Notes under the pieces: generated by a model | Seen by the model: the letters and a program-made list of their open reading frames with translations, nothing else | What the model was told of the DNA's origin: nothing | Databases searched by the model: none | Assembly: GCA_014381555.1 (NCBI GenBank) | Contig: JACNLO010000039.1 | Span: forward strand, 1-33,367 | DNA length: 33,367 nt | Source of the DNA: Planctomycetota bacterium | Lineage (GTDB): Bacteria; Planctomycetota; Phycisphaerae; Phycisphaerales; SM1A02 | Reading direction: 5' to 3' | Program-made: the position numbers and the translations under genes | In this document: piece by piece, positions 1 through 7,345 of the stretch | Layout: every line of letters starts with the position of its first letter | Numbering within the stretch: the stretch's first letter is position 1

Positions 1-368
1 ACTTCTATCGAGTCATCGATTGTTTGCATTGATACAGGCGCACCCTTGCGAACACTTGCTCTAAATGTCCACGGGCCTATGCGAATCATGTCGCCTGTTG
101 TAATCGGTGAGTTTGCGTCTTTTTGACACTGGGTATCGTTCACAAACGATCCAAGTCGAGAGCCAAGGTCAACCAGAAAGCAACCTTCTTCCGATGAAAT
201 CAAACGCCCATGCTGACGAGAAATCGTTGCTTCAGGCAATTTAATCTCGCATTGAGACCCACGCCCAAAAAGTAAGTCTTGCCCAGGTTCAAGCCAGAAA
301 CCCTCGAGGTCTGGGCCTATGACAGGCTCAAACCAGAGCCGTTGAATTGCTTGCGTTCCTTTGGTCAC
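1..368 (-). CDS. FHA-domain protein (3' part outside window)
   Basis: Reading frame open from a GTG at 366-368 to the left edge, so the C-terminus is missing; about 122 residues are visible. The translation holds a forkhead-associated core: a LFGRGSQCEIKLP strand pair, then the ISRQHGRL segment (the S-R-x-H phosphothreonine-binding signature of FHA domains), then DLGSRLGSFVND (equivalent of the usual N-G-T/S-xVNG loop) and a GDMIRIGPW strand. FHA domains bind phosphothreonine peptides and often partner Ser/Thr kinases or secretion systems. The start is uncertain: no ATG lies between the in-frame TAA near 435 and the domain, GTG 368 is the best candidate, and no strong ribosome binding site is seen. 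It follows the metalloprotease on the same strand by about 70 bp. Domain call firm; role unknown. Confidence 0.8.
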   Translation of the reverse strand, partial: MTKGTQAIQRLWFEPVIGPDLEGFWLEPGQDLLFGRGSQCEIKLPEATISRQHGRLISSEEGCFLVDLGSRLGSFVNDTQCQKDANSPITTGDMIRIGPWTFRASVRKGAPVSMQTIDDSIE

Positions 369-436
369 AAAGCATAGGATAGCAGGAGTTGGGAACTCTC
401 CCGCGGGATAGTTTTTCTGTGGGAAAGTTTTTGGGG

Positions 437-3247
437 TTAGTTTTCGCCAAAGAACATCGAGAAGTCAAACGAGCCTCCACCACCAGAATCACCACCGATG
501 GTGAACTGGGCGTTTAGGGCTTTTTTGATTTTCATGGAAGCGTCTGCCAAGTGTGCTTTGGTATATGCGTCTTTTGCTTCTGCGTTTTTGATTTTCTTTT
601 GGATATCTAGCAATTGCATGCGCACCAAACTTTGAATCGTGCGGCTCGCTGGGGTCCCAGCATCTTCTTCCAAACTGAGTTCAATCAATCGTGCAAGGTG
701 TTCACTTTGCAGATTACGACGTAAACTAGAAATTGCTGGTTGACGATTTGATGACCTGGCTGGCATGTCACCAAGTTCACTCCAAACTTCATCCGTTACT
801 GCTTGAATAACTTCTGCCATAGTCAGCACATCGATTGACGAATCGTTACGAAATTCGCCGTCATACAAACCGCCAAGGGTACTTGGGTTCAATAACATTG
901 AAAGAGCAGACGCCTGCATGCCGCCAATCCGTTGGTGAATTGGGAACGCCGAATTCGTCATCATTGAACGCCCACCACCTGCTCCCCAATATTTTTCAAC
1001 AGTCATCTTGTGGAGCAAGTCGCTATTCAAGCCCCACGCTTCATCCCGCATAGAATTTTCAAGAACAAGTGTGAGTGCTCTACGTTGCATTTCTGGAGAA
1101 ATTTCTTCGATTGGATTACGATCACCTGGATCACCTTTGCGAGCGCGATTGTTGAGAGTGCCACCTATCCAGTCCGCAGCAGTACCAACAGAGGCAAACT
1201 GCCTATTTAATAACATCTCATAACCGCTTCGTGCTCGCCCCCAACTCTGGCCATCCTTCACCATGCGATCTAAAATAGTCGCACGAAGTTGTTTGACTAA
1301 ACGTATTTGAGAATCCGCATAATCTAGCGGATTCTTTCCCCAGTCAAAACGCCTCGATGAAGGGTCACTATCGTACGTGTCTTCGTCTGTTGAATACGCT
1401 AGTTGAGGTTCATTTACTCTGGAAAGAATATCGGGAAGGGATTCTTCATCAGTTATGTACCCATATTCTATTGCCCAATAATCGTAGGGGCCAATTGTCA
1501 TCATCGTAAAGTCGCCTTGGTCAGGACCATCATCAACGTTGATATTCAACGGTGAGTATTCCATCACAGATCCACAAATTGCATCAGGTTCAAAACCTGC
1601 ATCGTTCATTTCATCCATGTCATAGACAGTAGAAGCTTTAAAGTTATGACGAAGACCTAGCGTGTGCCCAGTTTCATGCATTATCACATCACGTAGTAAC
1701 GGACCAATAAACCAATCTGGCACACCATCAAGCATATCGCCATCGTATTCATCACCGTCCTCGTCACCATTTCCATCTGCTAACATCGTCAATATGTCGG
1801 GATGCAAGCGAGCCATTGAAAGTTCTGCCGCTTGATAAGCCGGATACATACACGCGCCATTAGTTTGACTGACTCTATTACCAAGGCCATCAAATTCTTC
1901 ATCGCCAATCATGTCGGTAGTTTGTGCAAAAGCAGGATGTGTTGGCAAACTTTGAATTTGCAACGCTATTTCTGATTGCTCCAATGGATTTGCAAGTCTA
2001 ATTCGAGGGTCCCAATTTGGATGTGTCTTTAACCATTCACGTGCTTGCGGGTCAAAACTTTCCATCGCAATTTCAGGCAGTAATTTGTGCCACGCTTTTG
2101 TCCATCCACTTACGAATGCCTCATCCATAACAATATCTGCATCAAGAATGCGACCAGTTTCTGGATCTACTCTACTTGGTCCAATTGCAAAACCCATGTC
2201 TGCAGTTGTCCAAAGAATGAAGTTATAGCGTGCGTCTTCTGGATCTTTTTCCATGTGAGCGCCAGTTGAAGCATCTTGTTGATACACTTCTATGGCATTT
2301 ACAATTCCGATTTTTTCATAAGCTTTATTCCATTCAAGAACCCCATCGCGGACCCATCGACGGTATCGCACAGGAATTGTGTGCTCCAAATAGAACACAA
2401 TTGGCTGCTTCGGTGGGCTCATTTTAAGTGAGGGGTCTGCCTTTTCTAAATGCCATCGATTCACATATCGAACCCATGGGTCATCATTCGATGCATCGCC
2501 AATATCTTTGTGTGTAGTTGAAAAATAACCAATACGATGATCCGCTACGCGTGGCTGATAACCTGTGTCTTGCTCAACTGTTCGAATTGAATATGAAAGT
2601 GTTCCAAACTGTCCTCCTGCAAGTGGAAGTTCAAAGGTTAATTCAACATTGGAGGGAAAACTTTTTGCCTTAATTAGTTTTGCTAAATCTGTTCGAGCTC
2701 CGCGAGTTTGACCGCCAAAAAAGTTTGAGGATCCATTCAAAAACATTTGCGTCCCATTTATAACAGGACCTCCATTTGGTCCTTCGGAAATAATCGGAAC
2801 GTCAAGAACTACACGATCGGTAAAGACTCGTTCGTAGCCACTTTGTGATTGAGAGTCGCCAGTTGTTTTTACTTCAAGGTTTGGTTGGACTAAAACAAGT
2901 TGATCGTGAATTCGGGTCCAGTAGCCATACATGTCACCAAGCTGAACGCCCGATTCACCAATACCACTTGATATTGTGTACGCAATGAGAATTGGCTTCC
3001 CTTCATAGTCAGGAGACAGTTCAATCAGTAATTGATCCTCATCTCGATATAGGGTGTACATTCCACCTTGGCCTCCAACTGAAGAGACAACTGCTTCAAA
3101 TCCTTCACCGACATCTTCGAAAGATGGCAACCCCTCTTCGGATTGAGGAGCTCCACGCATACCAAAATTCGTGCTGGAATTTGGGGCTTCATTGACATCA
3201 ATCGGTGCAACAATAAGTGCAAAAGCTATAGCAAAAGGTGTAAACAT
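437..3247 (-). CDS. secreted zinc-dependent metalloprotease (DUF5117/DUF4953-like, metzincin)
   Basis: 936 residues with a short N-terminal hydrophobic stretch (residues 1-14, MFTPFAIAFALIVA) that looks like a signal peptide, so export is inferred. The catalytic motif HETGHTLGLRH at residues 524-534 is a full HExxHxxGxxH zinc site (H524, H528, H534 ligands, E525 base), followed by a Met-turn-like GSVMEYSP about 30 residues later, as in metzincins. The long N-terminal part resembles the DUF5117 region of large bacterial metalloproteases. An Asp/Glu/Gly-rich insert (DGNGDEDGDEYDGD) just before the active site may bind calcium. The C-terminus ends in a Gly/Phe-rich tail. ATG 3247 is preceded by a good AAGGAAG Shine-Dalgarno. 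It lies 86 bp downstream of the transporter gene with a hairpin between them. Substrate unknown. Confidence 0.85.
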   Translation of the reverse strand: MFTPFAIAFALIVAPIDVNEAPNSSTNFGMRGAPQSEEGLPSFEDVGEGFEAVVSSVGGQGGMYTLYRDEDQLLIELSPDYEGKPILIAYTISSGIGESGVQLGDMYGYWTRIHDQLVLVQPNLEVKTTGDSQSQSGYERVFTDRVVLDVPIISEGPNGGPVINGTQMFLNGSSNFFGGQTRGARTDLAKLIKAKSFPSNVELTFELPLAGGQFGTLSYSIRTVEQDTGYQPRVADHRIGYFSTTHKDIGDASNDDPWVRYVNRWHLEKADPSLKMSPPKQPIVFYLEHTIPVRYRRWVRDGVLEWNKAYEKIGIVNAIEVYQQDASTGAHMEKDPEDARYNFILWTTADMGFAIGPSRVDPETGRILDADIVMDEAFVSGWTKAWHKLLPEIAMESFDPQAREWLKTHPNWDPRIRLANPLEQSEIALQIQSLPTHPAFAQTTDMIGDEEFDGLGNRVSQTNGACMYPAYQAAELSMARLHPDILTMLADGNGDEDGDEYDGDMLDGVPDWFIGPLLRDVIMHETGHTLGLRHNFKASTVYDMDEMNDAGFEPDAICGSVMEYSPLNINVDDGPDQGDFTMMTIGPYDYWAIEYGYITDEESLPDILSRVNEPQLAYSTDEDTYDSDPSSRRFDWGKNPLDYADSQIRLVKQLRATILDRMVKDGQSWGRARSGYEMLLNRQFASVGTAADWIGGTLNNRARKGDPGDRNPIEEISPEMQRRALTLVLENSMRDEAWGLNSDLLHKMTVEKYWGAGGGRSMMTNSAFPIHQRIGGMQASALSMLLNPSTLGGLYDGEFRNDSSIDVLTMAEVIQAVTDEVWSELGDMPARSSNRQPAISSLRRNLQSEHLARLIELSLEEDAGTPASRTIQSLVRMQLLDIQKKIKNAEAKDAYTKAHLADASMKIKKALNAQFTIGGDSGGGGSFDFSMFFGEN

Positions 3248-3272
3248 AATTCTTCCTTACGAGGGGTATTCC

Positions 3273-3321
3273 TCTATGGTTCATACATCGGAAAGACGAT
3301 TCTAAATGGAATAACCATAGA
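3273..3321. promoter_or_regulatory. nested inverted repeat between transporter and metalloprotease genes
   Basis: A perfect 9-bp inverted repeat TCTATGGTT (3273-3281) / AACCATAGA (3313-3321) encloses a second small stem ATCG (3287-3290) / CGAT (3297-3300). It fills the short gap between the transporter stop at 3334 and the metalloprotease start at 3247. On the minus strand there is no T-run after the stem, so it does not look like an intrinsic terminator. An RNA structure in the metalloprotease leader, a processing site or a protein-binding site are all possible. Confidence 0.4.
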
Positions 3322-3333
3322 AATGCTCTCCTT

Positions 3334-4623
3334 TTATCGGGCATTTCGCCAAAACATCGATAACGCAAGAACAGCGATGGTCAAAAGCCCTAAAACGACA
3401 TAAATTATTGGTGTAAATGAAGTTGATGCAAACTGTAATGATGCCAATCCAAGAATTGGACCAACCATATATCCACCACCAATAAATGCCTCATGTTTTC
3501 CGCCAGCATCGACCTTCGCATTCCCAACTGCCATAGCGTAATATAGTGCTGCGTAGTAAGTTACGCCCATTCCGGCTCCAAATGCCACAAGCCCAAAGAT
3601 AAGTATAGGCAACGAAACAGCACTCAAAATGCAAACGAATCCCATTCCCATCACAAATAAGGCCCCCCAAAGGATCGACCACTTCCCGTTCCACCCGGAT
3701 AGATGGGGACAGTCCCCTGGGGACTGTCCCCCTAAATGAAGGCTAGAATTGTGCCTGTTGCTAACTTTAGGCTTGTTTTCGTGGGGACAGTCCCCTGGGG
3801 ACTGTCCCCAACTCTCGAAGTGCCACATGAGAGCAGTGGCTAGAACGCGGGAAACCATCCAGGTTGATGCCACAGGGGTCTGCCAAAAAATATCAATCGC
3901 AATAGACGCAAAAATAAATGGCAACAACGGTGCAAGTAAACCATTGAAGACGTAACTCAGAGGAAGCAAAACCCTCGCACCCTTAAGTAGTTCGCGATAC
4001 CCATCTGGAACATGTTTTTTTGAAACAGCTTCTTCATGTACTGGCGGGTTCTTTGCGTACCAAGGCAAGACACCGATAGCAATGAGATTCATCACACCCA
4101 ACCCAACAATTACCATCGATGCATGTTTCTCCATTAATGGTGCCATTGCGAGCATCACACCTGCAACAGCAACCATCCAAACAAGATTCCACCACCCAAT
4201 CGCTCGACGCATTTCTTTGCCATGCCTACCAGCAACTAAGTAACTCTCGACAATTGGCCAAAGCCATGCACTACAAAAACCAGCTACACCTCCAGAGACC
4301 CACATTACAAAGTCACTCGCAAAAAATAATGGTAACGAGCACACGCCCGCGACTGTTATGAGTAACATCGCGATGATTGTCCGTAGTGAAATGTACGGAT
4401 TCAACAAACGAGTGCACACACCAGAAGAAAGAGCACCGGAAACGTACACAAAACCAATGAGTAGATAAAGCGACAGGTTTTCACTTTCACTAAAACCAAA
4501 ATCACGTTTTGCTATGAACGGCAAACCGTTCCATATAACACTTGTGCCAGTAGATGCCAAGCCCGTTAATACGAGCGAAGCAGTTAATGATGTGCGTTTA
4601 TTGCGCAGATGGTTCACTCGCAA
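3334..4623 (-). CDS. MFS-type membrane transporter with in-frame palindromic insertion
   Basis: 429 residues with about 12 predicted hydrophobic helices, pairwise arranged as in the major facilitator superfamily, and a hydrophilic loop after helix 6 (around KNPPVHEEAVSKKHVPDG). No substrate-specific signature is recognised. Residues ~271-308 are foreign in character: they contain GQSPGDCPH twice and are encoded by the palindromic element at 3703-3810. The insertion falls in the helix 8-9 loop, predicted cytoplasmic, and keeps the frame open, so the protein may still work. The start is uncertain: the longest frame begins at TTG 4623, inside the guaB 3' end (26-bp overlap), with GTG 4617 as an alternative; neither has a clear ribosome binding site. 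Probably co-transcribed with guaB. Confidence 0.75.
   Translation of the reverse strand: MRVNHLRNKRTSLTASLVLTGLASTGTSVIWNGLPFIAKRDFGFSESENLSLYLLIGFVYVSGALSSGVCTRLLNPYISLRTIIAMLLITVAGVCSLPLFFASDFVMWVSGGVAGFCSAWLWPIVESYLVAGRHGKEMRRAIGWWNLVWMVAVAGVMLAMAPLMEKHASMVIVGLGVMNLIAIGVLPWYAKNPPVHEEAVSKKHVPDGYRELLKGARVLLPLSYVFNGLLAPLLPFIFASIAIDIFWQTPVASTWMVSRVLATALMWHFESWGQSPGDCPHENKPKVSNRHNSSLHLGGQSPGDCPHLSGWNGKWSILWGALFVMGMGFVCILSAVSLPILIFGLVAFGAGMGVTYYAALYYAMAVGNAKVDAGGKHEAFIGGGYMVGPILGLASLQFASTSFTPIIYVVLGLLTIAVLALSMFWRNAR
3705..3731. repeat. 27-bp palindrome, copy A
   Basis: GGGGACAGTCCCC + T + GGGGACTGTCCCC: a perfect inverted repeat around a single central T. Each 13-mer is itself nearly palindromic, so several alternative hairpins are possible in DNA or RNA. 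Identical to the copy at 3783-3809. Confidence 0.9.
3783..3809. repeat. 27-bp palindrome, copy B
   Basis: Identical in sequence and orientation to copy A. Translated on the minus strand, both copies give GQSPGDCP because they are 78 bp apart, a multiple of three, and so are read in the same frame. Confidence 0.9.
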
Positions 4624-6082
4624 CTTGGTAGTTTGGAGTTTCTTTGATAATTTGAATATCGTGAGGATGGCTTTCGATTAGCGATGCCCCACTCACTCGA
4701 ACAAATGTGGCTTGCTGTCGAAGAGTATCAATATTTGAAGTGCCGCAATAACCCATCGCAGCTCGCAAACCTCCAACCATTTGATATACAAAATCGCCTA
4801 GTTGACCACGGTATGGGACACGTCCTTCGACTCCTTCGGGTACATATTTCTTTGTATTGGTGACATCTGCTTGACCGTATCGATCAGCAGAACCTGAACC
4901 CATCGCACCTTCGCTACCCATCCCACGGTAAGTCTTAAATCGACGACCTCGATGTAAAATAAGTTCACCTGGGCTTTCATCAAGACCGGCAAATAGGGAC
5001 CCCAACATGACTGCGCTTGCGCCTGCTGCAATTGCTTTACCAATGTCACCACTTTGTCGAACACCACCATCGGCAATTACAGGAATACCGTGTTTGTCTG
5101 CAGATTTACATGCGTTTACAATTGCAGTGAGCTGAGGAACTCCAACGCCACTTACAATTCTCGTCGTGCAAATTGATCCTGGTCCTATGCCAACCTTAAT
5201 GGCATCTGCTCCAGCGTCGATTAGAGCTTCAGCGCCTTCTTGTGTAGCGATGTTCCCTGCGATGACATCGATGTCCCAACGTTTCTTTATCTCTATAACG
5301 GTGTCTAAAACATTTTGGGAATGTCCATGAGCGGTGTCAACAACAATGACATCAACTTCAGCATCGATTAATACTTCAACTCGATCATATTGATGCACAC
5401 CAACAGCTGCACCTACACGAAGTCGCCCACGGCTATCACGACATGCCTTTGGATGATGACGAATATTTTCAATGTCTCGCATCGTGACGAGACCGCATAA
5501 CTTATTTGAAGCATCGACAAGTATTAATTTTTCTACCCGAGCACGAACCATCATTGCCTCAGCTTCCTCGAGCGTTGTATCCACTCCACCGGTCACAAGG
5601 TCTTTTGATGTCATCAGTTCACCGACAAGTTGATTGTTGGAATCGACGAATTTCATGTCTCGTCGAGTCAGAATGCCAACTACTTCCCCATGTGCTTCGC
5701 CATCAAACGTGACAGGAAAACCTGAGACATTCTGTTCTGACATCAAGTCCATAGCTCGCCCAACTGAATCTTCTGGACCAAGGGTAATAGGATCTGTGAT
5801 TACACCATTTTCGGAACGCTTCACTTTGGCAACTTCAAGTGCCTGATGTTGTGGCGGCATATTTTTATGGATAAAGCCTATTCCACCCTCTTGAGCGAGG
5901 GCAATTGCCAGAGATGATTCTGTCACTGTGTCCATAGGTGCAGAAATTAGTGGGATATTCAAGTGAATGGTATTTGTGAGGCGAGTAGACGTATCCGCCA
6001 CATCAGGCGTCACGTCGCTAAACTTTGGGACAAGCAGAACATCGTCAAATGTTATGCCGTCAGATATGTTCAACTTTTCCAT
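4598..6082 (-). CDS. guaB: inosine-5'-monophosphate dehydrogenase
   Basis: 494 residues, the usual length for bacterial IMPDH, which oxidises IMP to XMP with NAD+ in guanine nucleotide synthesis. The N-terminal [17 protein letters not shown] segment, a CBS-domain pair at roughly residues 95-210 ([27 protein letters not shown]), the catalytic loop GPGSICTTR with the nucleophile C305, the [20 protein letters not shown] phosphate-binding region and the mobile flap GRVPYRG are all present. ATG 6082 begins the classic N-terminus. A promoter-like TTGATT-17-TATCCT ends only 6 nt before the ATG, which suggests a leaderless transcript. The 3' end overlaps the following transporter frame. Confidence 0.97.
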   Translation of the reverse strand: MEKLNISDGITFDDVLLVPKFSDVTPDVADTSTRLTNTIHLNIPLISAPMDTVTESSLAIALAQEGGIGFIHKNMPPQHQALEVAKVKRSENGVITDPITLGPEDSVGRAMDLMSEQNVSGFPVTFDGEAHGEVVGILTRRDMKFVDSNNQLVGELMTSKDLVTGGVDTTLEEAEAMMVRARVEKLILVDASNKLCGLVTMRDIENIRHHPKACRDSRGRLRVGAAVGVHQYDRVEVLIDAEVDVIVVDTAHGHSQNVLDTVIEIKKRWDIDVIAGNIATQEGAEALIDAGADAIKVGIGPGSICTTRIVSGVGVPQLTAIVNACKSADKHGIPVIADGGVRQSGDIGKAIAAGASAVMLGSLFAGLDESPGELILHRGRRFKTYRGMGSEGAMGSGSADRYGQADVTNTKKYVPEGVEGRVPYRGQLGDFVYQMVGGLRAAMGYCGTSNIDTLRQQATFVRVSGASLIESHPHDIQIIKETPNYQVASEPSAQ

Positions 6083-6088
6083 CTGTCA

Positions 6089-6117
6089 AGGATACCCGTT
6101 TTGACGCTCTAAATCAA
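6089..6117 (-). promoter_or_regulatory. candidate guaB promoter (leaderless)
   Basis: On the minus strand TTGATT (6117-6112), a 17-bp spacer and TATCCT (6094-6089), then 6 nt (TGACAG) and the guaB ATG. The initiation point expected about 7 nt after the -10 falls on or beside the A of the start codon. Predicted from sequence only. Confidence 0.45.
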
Positions 6118-6205
6118 CCCTAAAAGCGTGAGGAACCGCCCTCATTATGCTACTCTGTGCAACTAATCCCACTCTATAGGCAAAACATTTAAAAGAGAAT
6201 TAACA

Positions 6206-7345
6206 TTGAGCGAAATAGACCTAGACATTTCATCAGATCCTGTCCATCATGACAAGGGAACAACGCCTGGCAATGGCGTGTCCGAGTTTCGAAAAATGCT
6301 TAAAGCAACGATTAACTTTGAAGCATCTGACCTTCATATTAAAGCAGGAACCAAACCTCGCATTCGTGTTCGAGGTGTATTGCGAAGTTTAGACACTGAC
6401 ATCAATAGTGAACCACTTTGTTATCAAATTGCAAAAGACATTCTTGATGAAGTGCAGTACAAACATTTCCATAAACACGGTCAGATTGACTTGGCCTATG
6501 ACTACGATGACGACCGACGTTTTCGTGTCAATATGTTTATGGCTCGAGGCAAACCATCTCTCGCGTGCCGATTAATTACTTCTGACATTATGACTTTTGA
6601 ACAATTGCACCTCTCGCCAGTCCTTGGCGAGGTTGCGATGAGTGCGAATGGGTTGATTCTATTCGCAGGTGTCACCGGCTCAGGCAAATCAACTTCAATC
6701 GCAGCGATGTTGAATTATGTAAACCAACGAAAGCGGTGCCATATTGTTACGATTGAAGATCCAATCGAATACATCTTCAATGACGAGAAGGCAACAATCA
6801 ACCAACGTGAAGTAGGAATCGATTGTTTAAATTTTAATGAGGCGCTGCGAGCTCTTGTGCGTGAAGACCCTGACGTCGTTTTGATTGGGGAAATGCGCGA
6901 CAATGAAACATTTGAAGCCGCAATTCGAGCTGCCGAAACTGGGCACTTAGTCTTCGGAACAATTCATGCGTCATCTGCATGGCAAACATTTGGTCGCATC
7001 TACGATTTGTTCCCCGAAAGCGAACGCCCGCAAATTCGCAAACTACTCGCATACAACTTGCGCGCTATCGTATACCAAAAATTGTTACCAACATTACGCG
7101 ATGATACCCCTCGAATTCCAGCACTTGAGATTTTACTCGGAACTCCAATTGTCACTAAGTACATCTTGGAAGCCCGTGAAGGAGAACTCCTCGATGTCAT
7201 TATCAAGAGTCATGAAGAGGGAATGATTGATCTCAACACTGCCTTGCTTCATCTTGTAGAGCAAGAGTGGGTATCACTAAAAACTGCATTGGATGCAACC
7301 CCAAAACCCGAAGACTTAAAAATGAAAATAAAGGGTATTGCATAA
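6206..7345 (+). CDS. PilT-like type IV pilus retraction ATPase
   Basis: 379 residues, slightly longer than typical PilT (about 345). The N-terminal domain contains ASDLHIKAGTKPRIRVRG, characteristic of PilT/PilB. The RecA-like domain has an intact Walker A (GVTGSGKST, around residue 155), Asp box (IVTIEDPIEY), Walker B (DVVLIGEMRD) and His box (ETGHLVFGTIHAS). PilT hexamers power pilus retraction; here that role is inferred from family. The start is TTG 6206 (TTG AGC GAA ATA) with an AAAAGAGA stretch upstream. The stop TAA is immediately followed by the ATG of the next gene, so the two are translationally linked. No pilin or other pilus assembly gene is in the window. Confidence 0.85.
   Translation: MSEIDLDISSDPVHHDKGTTPGNGVSEFRKMLKATINFEASDLHIKAGTKPRIRVRGVLRSLDTDINSEPLCYQIAKDILDEVQYKHFHKHGQIDLAYDYDDDRRFRVNMFMARGKPSLACRLITSDIMTFEQLHLSPVLGEVAMSANGLILFAGVTGSGKSTSIAAMLNYVNQRKRCHIVTIEDPIEYIFNDEKATINQREVGIDCLNFNEALRALVREDPDVVLIGEMRDNETFEAAIRAAETGHLVFGTIHASSAWQTFGRIYDLFPESERPQIRKLLAYNLRAIVYQKLLPTLRDDTPRIPALEILLGTPIVTKYILEAREGELLDVIIKSHEEGMIDLNTALLHLVEQEWVSLKTALDATPKPEDLKMKIKGIA

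Larger units (their letters stand above)
3703..3810. mobile_element. REP-like palindromic element (two 27-bp palindromes) inside transporter gene
   Basis: Two identical 27-bp units at 3705-3731 and 3783-3809, each made of GGGGACAGTCCCC, one T, and its reverse complement GGGGACTGTCCCC, are separated by a 51-bp spacer. The unit start-to-start distance is 78 bp. The whole block sits within a coding sequence without breaking it. GGGGACAGTCCCC palindromes of this kind are, to my knowledge, dispersed repeats of the REP/BIME class mobilised in trans by TnpA_REP (Y1 HUH) transposases; no such transposase gene is in the window. The exact ends of the inserted block are an estimate. Confidence 0.75.

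Noticed and set aside
3703-3810. CRISPR-like pair of repeats
   Set aside because: Only two copies, each a full palindrome, inside a coding gene; fits a REP-type element, not a CRISPR array.
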